This document shows, one piece after another, positions 51,352 through 61,832 of a stretch of 64,000 bases of DNA. The stretch covers positions 310,001 to 374,000 of the forward strand of contig NZ_FXWJ01000004.1 in assembly GCF_900177795.1 (NCBI RefSeq), given 5' to 3'. The position numbers and the translations under genes were made by a program. The notes under the pieces were generated by a model. The model was not told the DNA's origin. It ran no database searches and worked only from the letters and a program-made list of their open reading frames with translations. Each line of letters begins with the position of its first letter. Positions within the stretch are counted from its first letter, which is position 1. Source of the DNA: Plantibacter elymi (nom. nud.) (GTDB lineage Bacteria > Actinomycetota > Actinomycetes > Actinomycetales > Microbacteriaceae).

Positions 51352-54300
51352 TCACTCGGCGTCGGCCTCCGCGCGACGACGGCGGGCCAGCATGAGCAGG
51401 GCGCCGGCCGCGACGAGGAGCGCCGCGGTCACCGTCCCGGCGAACACCCATGCGGTACCCGTGGTGGCGAGGTCGCCGGATGCGGGCTTCTCGGCCTCCG
51501 GGATCCCCGGCGGGTCGGTCGGCGGCACGGGAGGCTCGGCACCGGCCACGAGGCCACCGTTCCGCGTGAGGTCCGCAGCGTCCGCGCCCGTCGGCGAGGG
51601 ATCGACGATCGTGATGTCCTCCATCACACCCGCCGCGGTGTCCACGGCGGAGTTCAGCAGGTCGTCGTCGCCGACGCGGAAGGTGGTCACACCCGCGTTC
51701 GCCGGGACGTCCACGACGATCGCGTATTCGCCGGACACGAGACCCGAGAACCGGTAGGAGCCGGTCGAGTCGGTCACCGTCTCGGCCTCGATCTCCTCGC
51801 CGAACTTGTCGACGCCGGACAGGCGCATGGGCACGTCGGCGACGCCCTCACCAGGCGCCCCGTCCGGGCCATCGTTGTCGAGACCGTCCTCGTTCGTGTC
51901 CCACCACAGGCGCTGACCGATCGACGAGGAGACCACGCGGGTGCTCACGAGCGGCGAACGCGCGCCGAGCGTCTGCGACGCCGAACGGACGGTCGCATCG
52001 TTCACGAAGGTCGCTCCGCTGGGTGCCCCGGTCGAGACCAGGGTGTACGTGACCTCGACGCGTTCCAGCGTGTCGAGCGAATCGACGTCCATCCGGAGGG
52101 CCGTGACGTCAGCGAACGACGCCGCGCACCCGTCGGTACCGATCTCGGTGGCGGTGCACCAGGCCGAGCCGGCGGGGAGGTCACCGTAGTCGGCGCTACC
52201 GTCCACCCCGGTGGCCGCAGAGACGGCTTCCGGGTCGGCATCCGTGTACCGCACCGTGACACCCGACGGTGCGTCGGCGGCGTCGGCCAGCTCCCCCTCG
52301 GTGGAGGATGCTCGAGTGTCACCGGCGTACGGCAGCACGTCGATCGACGACGCGTCCTGCTGGGGCGTGTCGGCGTTCATGTTCGCGAACGCGACCGTGT
52401 AGTCGATGTCGTCACCGGACTCGACCGCCTGCTGCGCCACCGACTTCTCGATGCGCAATCCACCGGGGGTGCTGAGCGAGACCGTCTGGCGCGAGTAGTG
52501 CGCGTCGGACATCGACGGTGAGGTGGGGATCTCGTCGAGCGACGAGGGGTCGTCGGGGCTCGAGATGATCACCTGGTTGACGAAGTCGCCGACCATGGTG
52601 GAATCGCTCTTCGCCCAGTAGGAGATGACCGGCTCACTGCCGCGGTCGATCCGGTCGAACGACCAGGTCAACTCCGTACTGCCGTCCTCGTTCACCTGCA
52701 CCGAATCCGGGGTGCTGGAGACGTCGGCAGGGTCATAAGCGAGGCCCTTCGGGAGCCGGTCGACGACCACGACGTCGCGGGCGGAGTCGACCAGGCCGGC
52801 CTTGCTCGCGATCTGCGGCGTCAGTTCGAACTGCACGCGTTCGCCGGAGGCGACGTGCGCGGGCGATCCGGCGTCGACGGCGGGCGCGATCGCCCGCTTG
52901 GCGATCGCGACGGAGCCCTCTGAGACGAGCAACCGGTCACCCCGGGGGAAGTCCGTGTTGGTCGACTGCACCGGGTTGTACTTGCCGTGGTACCAGTCGT
53001 CCTCGGTCCAGTAGGCGGGCGTGTCGAGGTCCGTCCCGTAGAACGACGGCGACTTGACCGAGTAGGTCTGCGTCACGGTCTCGCCGACGGGGAGCGCGTC
53101 GCGGAGCTGCAGGGAGAGCGCAGCATTGAACTGCGAGCCGGCCGGGAGCATCCCGCCGACGGGACGGTAGCGGACCCGAGTGACCTGGCTGAGATCAAGC
53201 GACTGCCAGTTGGCGGTCCACGTGTCGTCAGCGTCGTCGCAGGTCGCGGCACTGAGGTCGTCCCACCGGGTCTCATCGTCGGCGGTCGCGGCCGTGACTG
53301 GACCGGTCCCGTACTCGACGATGACCTGGCTCGGGTTGAAGTCCCCCACCGCGCCGCTGGCGCGCACGGTGACCGGCGGTGCCGTCGGTGCCGTCGTCGT
53401 GACGAACTGCGTCTTCGGATCGAACACCTGACAGACGATCGCGCCCTCCATCGGAGCCGTGGTCGAGGTGTTGGTGATGCTCGTGAAGGCGACGAAGGTC
53501 TGGCCGGCGGCGACCGGACCGTCTCCGGCGCCCACAGAGCTCTGGCCGGGGATCATGACCAGGTTCGACGGGTTGTCGAGGTAGCGCGTGCTGTGGCCGG
53601 CACCCGCCCGGCGAGTGAGGCGCGTGGTCACGGCGTTGTCGCTCAGCGGTTCCGCGGGATTGGCGATGGACTCCCCCGCGGCGTTCTCGCCGAAGGCGAC
53701 GAGGTCGCGCAGGGTGACGACCGAGTCGATGCTGTCGTCGGCTGGGACATCCTCGTGCGGTACGAAGACGGCGAACTTCCCGATGCCCACGTACCCACGG
53801 GTCGGGATGGCGACGCCGGCCGAGGACTTCGTCGGGAGGTGGTCGGCACTGAGGTCGGCACCCGAGATGACCACGTGGATCAGCTGCGGGTTCGAGGGGT
53901 CCGGCGTGCACGTCCAAGTGCCGGAGTCGGTGACGCCGTCCACTCCGCCACCGGTGCTGTTCGGCAAGGCGGAGCGGTCGTAAGGGTTCAGGGCGCACCG
54001 CTGTCCGGCGAAGTCGACGGCCTCGGCGTTCTCGCTGAAGTCGGAGAGGTCGATGTCGAACGAGACGTCGCCGACGATGGCCGACTGACCCCGGGCGCCG
54101 AGTCCCCCGGCCGAGTTGTACCCGGCGAGGTCGAGGTAGGCGTCGAAGTACACCCGGTACCCCATGACCCCCTCAGGGTTGACGGCGACGTGGTCGGTGT
54201 TCCACCGTTTGACGCCGAGATTGAGGCGGGGTCCACTGCTCATGACGAGGTCGTCCGGTGTGAGGGAGGACGACACCGTCTGGCCACTGCCGGCGTCCAC

Positions 54301-54912
54301 CGCAGTGGCCCGCACCGCGTCGGTCGGCGCGGGCAGCAGCGTTCCATCGGGCATCGCGGTGCTCGCCGAGGCGACGAGGTCGTAGGTGGACACGGAGTTC
54401 GGGGCGACGCCGTGCACGACGCAGTCGACGGTCCGGGCGTCGTCGCTCACGGCGGAGCCAGCCCCGCAGTAACCGGGCAGTGAACCGACCGCGGGCCAGG
54501 TCATGCCGTCCGGCAGACTCTGGCTGATCGTGATGGCGTCTCCCTGCGGCGACCCGTTGACCTGCACCTCGATCCGGTACGAGACGGTGTCGTGTGAGCG
54601 GACGACGAGATCCTCGCCGCTGATGTCGCGACCGGGCCCTGCATCGTCGTCGAACGGAGCAGTACCGGTGACCGTTCGCTGCAGCTTGGCCAACAGGGTC
54701 AGTGGACCAGCGTCAGGCGTCATCGCCGTCGGAGCCTCGGGCTCAGGGTCCGGTACCGCCGGCTCCTCTGGAGACGTGGACGACGTGTCGTGGGTCGGCG
54801 GTGGATCGGTCGCGGCGGACGCGGGCACGATCGCGCCGAAGCCGATCAGAGCCGCTGCCGCAGTCGCGGTACAGGCCGCGATTGCGCGCGGCGGGGACAA
54901 CAGAAGTGACAT
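51352..54912 (-). CDS. LATTG wall-anchored surface protein (paralogue 2)
   Basis: A 1186-residue protein, co-linear with its downstream neighbour: signal (to about 34), a Pro/Glu-rich linker absent from the paralogue, then matching blocks (RSHDTVSYRIEVQV, LPGYCGAGSAVSDD, LNLGVKRW, TYSVKSPSFYG, IGQRLWWDTNEDGLDNDGPD) and the C-terminal LATTG (~1148), helix and RRRRAEADAE. Thus the pair arose by tandem duplication. Same expected role as a sortase-anchored adhesin-like fibre. An AT-rich promoter region lies at 54913-55003. Confidence 0.85.
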   Translation of the reverse strand: MSLLLSPPRAIAACTATAAAALIGFGAIVPASAATDPPPTHDTSSTSPEEPAVPDPEPEAPTAMTPDAGPLTLLAKLQRTVTGTAPFDDDAGPGRDISGEDLVVRSHDTVSYRIEVQVNGSPQGDAITISQSLPDGMTWPAVGSLPGYCGAGSAVSDDARTVDCVVHGVAPNSVSTYDLVASASTAMPDGTLLPAPTDAVRATAVDAGSGQTVSSSLTPDDLVMSSGPRLNLGVKRWNTDHVAVNPEGVMGYRVYFDAYLDLAGYNSAGGLGARGQSAIVGDVSFDIDLSDFSENAEAVDFAGQRCALNPYDRSALPNSTGGGVDGVTDSGTWTCTPDPSNPQLIHVVISGADLSADHLPTKSSAGVAIPTRGYVGIGKFAVFVPHEDVPADDSIDSVVTLRDLVAFGENAAGESIANPAEPLSDNAVTTRLTRRAGAGHSTRYLDNPSNLVMIPGQSSVGAGDGPVAAGQTFVAFTSITNTSTTAPMEGAIVCQVFDPKTQFVTTTAPTAPPVTVRASGAVGDFNPSQVIVEYGTGPVTAATADDETRWDDLSAATCDDADDTWTANWQSLDLSQVTRVRYRPVGGMLPAGSQFNAALSLQLRDALPVGETVTQTYSVKSPSFYGTDLDTPAYWTEDDWYHGKYNPVQSTNTDFPRGDRLLVSEGSVAIAKRAIAPAVDAGSPAHVASGERVQFELTPQIASKAGLVDSARDVVVVDRLPKGLAYDPADVSSTPDSVQVNEDGSTELTWSFDRIDRGSEPVISYWAKSDSTMVGDFVNQVIISSPDDPSSLDEIPTSPSMSDAHYSRQTVSLSTPGGLRIEKSVAQQAVESGDDIDYTVAFANMNADTPQQDASSIDVLPYAGDTRASSTEGELADAADAPSGVTVRYTDADPEAVSAATGVDGSADYGDLPAGSAWCTATEIGTDGCAASFADVTALRMDVDSLDTLERVEVTYTLVSTGAPSGATFVNDATVRSASQTLGARSPLVSTRVVSSSIGQRLWWDTNEDGLDNDGPDGAPGEGVADVPMRLSGVDKFGEEIEAETVTDSTGSYRFSGLVSGEYAIVVDVPANAGVTTFRVGDDDLLNSAVDTAAGVMEDITIVDPSPTGADAADLTRNGGLVAGAEPPVPPTDPPGIPEAEKPASGDLATTGTAWVFAGTVTAALLVAAGALLMLARRRRAEADAE

Positions 54913-54977
54913 GGAGTCGCTTTCTCGAGGGGGTCAACCCTGCGAGAATATCAGAGAAATATTTCTGTTGAAAACAA

Positions 54978-54988
54978 CACATATCAGT
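54978..54988 (+). promoter_or_regulatory. CACATATCAGT motif upstream of surface protein 2
   Basis: Exact reverse complement of the 51244-51254 motif, about 66 bases before the start of surface protein 2, in the most AT-rich stretch of the window. Confidence 0.35.
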
Positions 54989-55003
54989 TATCTCACTGTC
55001 TGA

Positions 55004-56473
55004 CTATTGCAACGCGGACGTCAATCTGGCGAGATTGTCGAGCACCGTCGAGCGGAGGGGCTGCTTCAGCCACTCCGCGAGCGTCAGTTCCTTGCTGATC
55101 TCCCGGTACCCGTCCTCGACGCCGCGCATCTCCTGGACGAACTCGCGCCCGCGGACCATGAGCGAGACCTCCAGGTTGAGACCGAAGGAACGCATGTCCA
55201 TGTTGCTCGACCCGATCACGGCGACGTCGTCGTCGATCGTGAAGTGCTTCGCGTGCAGGATGTACGGCGCCGGGTATTGGAAGATCCGCACACCGGCCCG
55301 CAGGAGCGCCTCGTAGTAGGAGCGCTGCGCGTGCCAGACCATCGCCTGATCGCCGATCTCCGAGACGAACAGGTCGACCGGCACACCACGCTGGACCGCG
55401 GTCGTGACCGCTGCGAGCAACGACTCGTCGGGCACGAAATACGGACTCGTGATGACGATGCGCCGCTGCGCCGCATAGATGAGCGTGAGGAACAGCTTGA
55501 GGTTGTTGTCCCCGTCGAACCCCGGCCCGCTCGGTACGACCTGCAGTTCGAGGTCGCCCACCGGTCGGGCCTCGAGCAGGCCGACCTCGTGGGACAGGAC
55601 ATCGCCGGTCTCGCTGTACCAGTCGCTCAGGAAGATCGTGTTGATCCCCGCGACCCCGGGGCCCTCCACCCGCGTCATGAGCTCCTGCCACTGGAGACCC
55701 CGCTTGATGTTGCCCGGCTTGTTGTAACTCCGGTCGATCATGTTCTGCGAGCCCATGAACGCGACCGCGCCGTCGACGATCACCATCTTGCGGTGGTTCC
55801 GGAGGTCCGGACGTTGGAACTTGCCCTTGAACGGTTGGAGCGGCAGCATGAGCGCCCACTGGGCCCCCATCGTGGTGAGGCGCTTCACGGTGTGCTTGTA
55901 GTCGGGGGTCCGCCAGCTCGCGAAGTGGTCGAGCAGCACCCGGACCGTGACGCCGCGAGCCACCGCCCGCTCGAGCGCGTCGAAGAACGGCTTCGTGGTG
56001 CGGTCGCAGGTGAGGATGTAGAACTCGACGTGCACGAACTGCTCGGCACGGTCGACCTCGTCGGCCATGGCGTGGAGCGAGGCCTCGTAGTCGCCGATGA
56101 GACTGACGGTGTTCCCGCCCTGCAGCGGCATCGACCCGAGGTTGCGGTTCAGCGTCACGACCGACCGGAACCAGGCCGGCGCGTTCGACGTCAGGTTCGC
56201 CTTGACGAGGTCGCGGGTCGTCTGACGGATGTAGACGTTGATGTCGTACTGCTTCCGCCGGCGCACCCGAGGCAGTTTCGGGTTGCCGATGAGGAGGAAG
56301 GCGATGACACCGACGTACGGGATGAGGAAGATCGCCAGCAGCCAGGCCATCCCCGCGGTGGGGCGACGGTTACGCGGGACGACGATCACCGCGATGACAC
56401 GGATGATGAAGTCCAGGACGAGGGCCGTGATGCCCAGCCAGTTCCAGGAGAACTCGATCGTCATGTCGCCCAT
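55004..56473 (-). CDS. cls: Cardiolipin synthase
   Basis: A 489-residue phospholipase-D-family enzyme. Two N-terminal helices (about 12-34 and 42-63, the PLDc_N segment), then two HKD motifs: HRKMVIVDG with SQNMID (225-245) and HAKHFTIDDDVAVIGSSNMD (406-425). It joins two phosphatidylglycerol molecules into cardiolipin (or a phosphatidyl transfer variant) at the membrane. Start at MGDMTIEFSW; the ATG three codons later is an alternative. -10 TAGGCT at about 56494. Confidence 0.92.
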   Translation of the reverse strand: MGDMTIEFSWNWLGITALVLDFIIRVIAVIVVPRNRRPTAGMAWLLAIFLIPYVGVIAFLLIGNPKLPRVRRRKQYDINVYIRQTTRDLVKANLTSNAPAWFRSVVTLNRNLGSMPLQGGNTVSLIGDYEASLHAMADEVDRAEQFVHVEFYILTCDRTTKPFFDALERAVARGVTVRVLLDHFASWRTPDYKHTVKRLTTMGAQWALMLPLQPFKGKFQRPDLRNHRKMVIVDGAVAFMGSQNMIDRSYNKPGNIKRGLQWQELMTRVEGPGVAGINTIFLSDWYSETGDVLSHEVGLLEARPVGDLELQVVPSGPGFDGDNNLKLFLTLIYAAQRRIVITSPYFVPDESLLAAVTTAVQRGVPVDLFVSEIGDQAMVWHAQRSYYEALLRAGVRIFQYPAPYILHAKHFTIDDDVAVIGSSNMDMRSFGLNLEVSLMVRGREFVQEMRGVEDGYREISKELTLAEWLKQPLRSTVLDNLARLTSALQ

Positions 56474-56551
56474 CCGCTCAGCTGCCGAGGCTCCAGCCTA
56501 CTGACCATGCCGGACAGCTGTGGGGTGACCTCGCCACGTGATACGGGCGGG

Positions 56552-56749
56552 TCAGACCTCGCGAGGTGCGGAGGGCTCGACCGGCGGGAGTCCGAGCTTC
56601 GCGCGCTGCTCCGCCTCGACCTGCGCGTACGCCTTGCGCTCGTTGCGGTCGGACCGCAGGATGGCGCGCATGACCACCCAGAAGATGATGCCGACGACCA
56701 CGGTGGGCAGCAGCGACCAGAGCGCGTTGAGCCAGTAGTCTTCGATCAC
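56552..56749 (-). CDS. Small membrane protein, 65 aa
   Basis: MIEDYWLNALWSLLPTVVVG: one helix (about 7-30) followed by a charged coiled tail (RNERKAYAQVEAEQRAKLG). GTG start with TACCAT six bases upstream. Common layout near lysS/cls in Microbacteriaceae; role unknown. Confidence 0.65.
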   Translation of the reverse strand: MIEDYWLNALWSLLPTVVVGIIFWVVMRAILRSDRNERKAYAQVEAEQRAKLGLPPVEPSAPREV

Positions 56750-56755
56750 CCGTCA

Positions 56756-56761
56756 ATGGTA
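56756..56761 (-). promoter_or_regulatory. -10 TACCAT, leaderless, for 56749 gene
   Basis: TACCAT, six bases, then the GTG at 56749. Confidence 0.5.
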
Positions 56762-56764
56762 CCG

Positions 56765-56787
56765 CCCTTCGACAGGCTCAGGGACCG
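56765..56787. repeat. REP-like element, single copy
   Basis: CCCTTCGACAGGCTCAGGGA followed by CCG, 3' of the small gene ending at 56807. Confidence 0.78.
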
Positions 56788-56806
56788 AAACGGGCGCGCA
56801 GCCAGG

Positions 56807-56953
56807 TCAGGAGCCTCCGGCGAGGGCACCCCACAGCCCGCTGACGACGAGGTACAGGCCGATCCCGCCGACCACGATCCAGATCGTGATGCGCGCCGTC
56901 GTCGGCCCCTGCTTCTTCGGGTCCTGGTGGTCGCCGGGGTCCATCATGCTCAT
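56807..56953 (-). CDS. Small membrane protein, 48 aa
   Basis: MSMMDPGDHQDPKKQGPTTA, then one helix (about 22-44) ending GALAGGS. It starts 41 bases after the lysS stop and probably rides on that transcript. Not recognised. Confidence 0.55.
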   Translation of the reverse strand: MSMMDPGDHQDPKKQGPTTARITIWIVVGGIGLYLVVSGLWGALAGGS

Positions 56954-56994
56954 CGTCGCGCCTGACTGTCGGTGGTCGTGCTGCCGGGTGGCCG

Positions 56995-58515
<1,521 letters not shown>

Positions 58516-58732
58516 GCGGTGGGATTCTCCTCGTGCGGTCACTGGAGTTTACCGGGGACCGTGCGGGCCGCGCGCACGGCCGGTTTCCTATGAACTGGCT
58601 ATCGACGCCCTGACAAGGGTCTGCGAACAACCATTCGGAGGACACCGCCGGGTACCCGGGCCGTGCTTGGCTCGAAGGACAGGAGTCCCGATCGGGGGCA
58701 CCGACGCCGGAAACGAACTCGAAAGGCTCGTC

Positions 58733-59230
58733 ATGACGACGCTCTCCGACCACCAGCACACCGACCACCGCGAAGCCACCACCGTCCCACCGGTACCGGC
58801 CTCCCCCGCCGCGCCGCGCGGACAGGCGGGGATCGACGCCGGTCTCCTCCTCCTGCGCCTGGCGCTTGGCGTGGTCTTCATCGCCCACGGCCTCCAGAAG
58901 TTCCTCGTCGACTCCATCCCGGGCGTCGCCTCCGGGTTCGGTGGCATGGGCATCCCGGCTCCAGAGGTCGCGGCGGTCGTCGTCGCCGGTCTCGAGGTGG
59001 TCGGTGGCCTGCTGCTCATCGTCGGCCTCGGCACGCGCATCGTGGGCGCGCTGCTCGCGGTGACCATGGCGGTGGCGATGGTGCTCGTGCACCTGCCGGC
59101 GGGGTTCTACGCCGCCGACGGTGGCTTCGAGTACGTCATGCTGCTCGCACTCGCGTCGCTCGCGCTCACCCTCGCCGGCCCGGGCCGACTCGCCGTCGAC
59201 GCGCTGATCCGTCGCCGCCGCGTCCGCTGA
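58733..59230 (+). CDS. DoxX-family membrane protein
   Basis: A 165-residue protein with a ~33-residue soluble start and four helices (about 37-55, 76-98, 101-120 and 130-148). RLALGVVFIAHGLQKFL is the DoxX hallmark. DoxX proteins in actinobacteria take part in membrane redox/thiol stress systems or quinone chemistry. GAAAGG precedes the ATG. The 217-base gap upstream has no gene. It is the only rightward gene in the 55-64 kb region. Confidence 0.88.
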   Translation: MTTLSDHQHTDHREATTVPPVPASPAAPRGQAGIDAGLLLLRLALGVVFIAHGLQKFLVDSIPGVASGFGGMGIPAPEVAAVVVAGLEVVGGLLLIVGLGTRIVGALLAVTMAVAMVLVHLPAGFYAADGGFEYVMLLALASLALTLAGPGRLAVDALIRRRRVR

Positions 59231-59251
59231 CACGGGTCCGCTGACACGGAT

Positions 59252-59285
59252 CCGCCCGCCTGCCCGGACTCGGGTGGGCGGGCGG
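59252..59285. terminator. Two-way hairpin between DoxX and DUF2520 genes
   Basis: CCGCCCGCC (59252-59260) pairs with GGCGGGCGG (59277-59285) around an inner CCCG/CGGG stem, in a 71-base convergent gap. Confidence 0.72.
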
Positions 59286-59301
59286 CGGTCCGTCCACCCG
59301 G

Positions 59302-60015
59302 CTAGAGCAGCTCGTCGACGTCGGGCGTGGTCGCACCGCGCAGGGCCTCGTCGACCGACGACCGCACGAGCGAGGACAGGAAGCCGCCGGCGTTCTCCAC
59401 ACCGATGTCCTGGAGCAGACCCGTCGCCTGCTGCACGACCGCACGGGAGAAGCTCGCGGCCGTCTCCACCGCTTCGGCGTAGGCCGCTCGATCGGCCTCG
59501 GCGATGATCACGGGCTCCGCGCCCATCTCGACCACGAGCGCCTGCCCGATCGGTTGGACCGGGGCCGGTGCGGTCACGGCGAACGACGTCTCGTGCAAGC
59601 GGGCGAGATCGAGACTCGTCCCGGTGAACACCATCGCGGGGTGCAACGCCAACGGGATGGCACCGGCGCGCGCTGCCGGAGCGAGCACCGCTGTCCCGAA
59701 CCGAGCCGAGGTGTGGGCGACGAGCTGACCCGGCTGCCACGCACCCACCGCCGCGAGCCCTTCGACCAACGACGCGAGTTGCGCATCGGGTACGGCGATG
59801 ACGACGAGTTCGCTCCGCTCGACCACCTCGGTCGGATCGAGCACCGGCACATCCGGCAACAGGGCGTTCGCGCGTTCGAGGCTCTCCTCCGACACCGCGG
59901 TGATGCCGACGATCGCGTGTCCGGCTCCCCCGAGCGCCGCTCCGATGACCGGGCCGACGCGCCCACTCCCGATGATCCCGACGCCGAGCCTGGCGCTCCG
60001 TCGTTCCGCGCTCAC
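59302..60015 (-). CDS. Rossmann-like/DUF2520 protein
   Basis: A 237-residue protein with a GTG start: GVGIIGSGRVGPVIGAALGGAGH (NAD(P) motif, 12-34), then DUF2520 with HPAMVFTG and a helical C-domain. The architecture resembles 6-phosphogluconate dehydrogenase-type reductases and the gene commonly sits between folate and pantothenate/lysS genes, so a ketopantoate reductase-like or NADP-dependent role has been suggested by context; not proven. GTG overlaps the previous stop by four bases. Confidence 0.82.
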   Translation of the reverse strand: MSAERRSARLGVGIIGSGRVGPVIGAALGGAGHAIVGITAVSEESLERANALLPDVPVLDPTEVVERSELVVIAVPDAQLASLVEGLAAVGAWQPGQLVAHTSARFGTAVLAPAARAGAIPLALHPAMVFTGTSLDLARLHETSFAVTAPAPVQPIGQALVVEMGAEPVIIAEADRAAYAEAVETAASFSRAVVQQATGLLQDIGVENAGGFLSSLVRSSVDEALRGATTPDVDELL

Positions 60016-61832
60016 GTGGTCCTCCGGTCCTGGTCGGTCGTCGGGAGCGGCACGGACGGCGCCGGGCTCTGCTCCTGCCACGGCTCGGCGTCCGCCTGCG
60101 TCGTCGGCTGGGTGTCCGACTGCCCCATCGGCTCATCGAGGTATGGCGCCGTCGCTTGCGCCTCGGCCGGCTGGTGCTCGGGGTCGAAGCTCGCCCACCG
60201 GTGACTGCGGTCGGTCGACTGCGCGACCACGATCGCCACCGACGCCGCGTCGAACATCCGCACCGCCTCGTCGCGGGCCATGGCGGGGAGCTTGGCGATC
60301 ACCGGGCCGGGGACCGTGTGCGCGGTCGCGGAGGCGAGATCGAGCGCGCGCAGGAGCGGCCCCTGGTCGATCCGGATGCTCTGCAGGCGTGCGAGCGGGA
60401 GGATGTGGAGTTTGCGCCAGACCACCCCCTGCCGGAACAGCAGCATCCCGTCGCGCAGGGCGTAGCCGGTACGACGCCAGGAGAACCAGTTGATCCATCG
60501 CGAGCGGCGGGGCGAGCCCACGAAACCGACGCCGTCGCGCGTGGCGAGGGCCGATTGCAGGGGTGCCCAGGCACTGCCGTCGATGCGGCCCGCGAGCATC
60601 AGCTCCACGACCTGGGCGGCGTCCACGAGCGACCCGACCGGCAACACCGTGTTGCTCGTCGCACCGCGAGCGGCCTGCTCCAGCGAGAGGCCGGCCTTGT
60701 TGATCCGCACCCGCCACCAGCCGAAGGGGCGCCAGATGATGGGCTGCGACACCTCGATCGCGTGGATCCGGCCGGGCGGGACGGTGTCGTTGGTCGTCGA
60801 GAAGAGCCCGAAGCCGATGCGGACGCCCGAGGGCGTCGCGGCGATGCTGTAGCGCAGCGACTTCGTCACGCTCGACCAGACGAAGGCCCCGAGACTCAGC
60901 ACCATGGGGACGAGCCAGAACCAGGCCCAGTCCAGGCCGTTGACGAGGAGCACCACGCCGACGACGACCGAGATCAGGACGATCACGGTGAACGGGCTGA
61001 GTAACGTGGACCCGACCAGGCGCCCGAGCGTCAGGCGCACGACGGAGTCCGGCACCGTCTCCTCCGGGTCGAGTTCGGGCGAGATGAAGTCGTCGACGCG
61101 CTCGGTGACGAACCGGGACACCCCGCCGGCGCTGTCGGGCACCGATTGCGGCGGCAGGGTCGGGTCGAGCGGGTCGCCGGCTGCGGCGGTCTGCCGGCGT
61201 TCGGCGAGCTTCACCCCGCTCGCGAGCGTGAGTACGTCCCGGCGGAGGCCGTCGGCGTCGGCACCGTACAGGTACTCGAGCTTGACGTTCGCGTCCTGGC
61301 CCGCGACGCTCACGTTGATGCGGGAGGCCCCGATGAGCCTGGCGAGGAGCGGCTTCTCTATGGAGACGCCCTGGATGCGGTCGAGCTTGGCTTTGCGGTT
61401 CGTGCGGAACAGGATGCCGCTGCGCACCTCCACCGCCTCGTCGGTGACCCGGAAGGTGTGCATGCGCCATGAGAACCAGAACACGGCGATCACCACGATC
61501 AGCCCGACAGCGATCGCGAGGAGCACCCACCCGACGAAGCCGTGGTTGAGCATGTAGTCGATCGGGTCGGTCGGCTGCTCCATCCCCGGAGCGGGGATGA
61601 AGAACTCGATGAGGCGCTCGCGGAGGTTCGCGATGACGATGCCGAGGATGGCGACGAACGCGATCCCACCTCGGAGCAACGGCGTCGCCGGGTGCAGCCG
61701 GTGCCACTGCCCGTCGACGAGACTCTGTCCGGCCACCCGTGGGACGATCGCCTCGGCCGTCGGCTTCACCCGAGGCCCCGAGGCCGGAGCCTCGAACCGC
61801 TCCGGCGGTTCTGCCGCCTGGTGCTCGCTCAC
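60012..61832 (-). CDS. Large bPH2 (YdbT-like) membrane protein
   Basis: A 606-residue membrane protein with paired helices near 50-115, 270-310 and around 345-370, alternating with bacterial PH domains (FRVTDEAVEVRSGILFRTNRKAKLDRIQGVSIEKPL, RIHAIEVSQPIIWRPFGWWRV, RLQSIRIDQGPL). This is the YdbT-type three-module arrangement. Function unknown; thought to be membrane-associated and linked to cell-envelope stress. GTG start overlapping the smaller PH gene (GTGA). C-terminal ~70 residues are disordered. Confidence 0.83.
   Translation of the reverse strand: MSEHQAAEPPERFEAPASGPRVKPTAEAIVPRVAGQSLVDGQWHRLHPATPLLRGGIAFVAILGIVIANLRERLIEFFIPAPGMEQPTDPIDYMLNHGFVGWVLLAIAVGLIVVIAVFWFSWRMHTFRVTDEAVEVRSGILFRTNRKAKLDRIQGVSIEKPLLARLIGASRINVSVAGQDANVKLEYLYGADADGLRRDVLTLASGVKLAERRQTAAAGDPLDPTLPPQSVPDSAGGVSRFVTERVDDFISPELDPEETVPDSVVRLTLGRLVGSTLLSPFTVIVLISVVVGVVLLVNGLDWAWFWLVPMVLSLGAFVWSSVTKSLRYSIAATPSGVRIGFGLFSTTNDTVPPGRIHAIEVSQPIIWRPFGWWRVRINKAGLSLEQAARGATSNTVLPVGSLVDAAQVVELMLAGRIDGSAWAPLQSALATRDGVGFVGSPRRSRWINWFSWRRTGYALRDGMLLFRQGVVWRKLHILPLARLQSIRIDQGPLLRALDLASATAHTVPGPVIAKLPAMARDEAVRMFDAASVAIVVAQSTDRSHRWASFDPEHQPAEAQATAPYLDEPMGQSDTQPTTQADAEPWQEQSPAPSVPLPTTDQDRRTT

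Noticed and set aside
52987-54483. 498-residue frame opposite surface protein 2
   Set aside because: Antisense shadow; the opposite strand has signal peptide, repeats and sorting signal.
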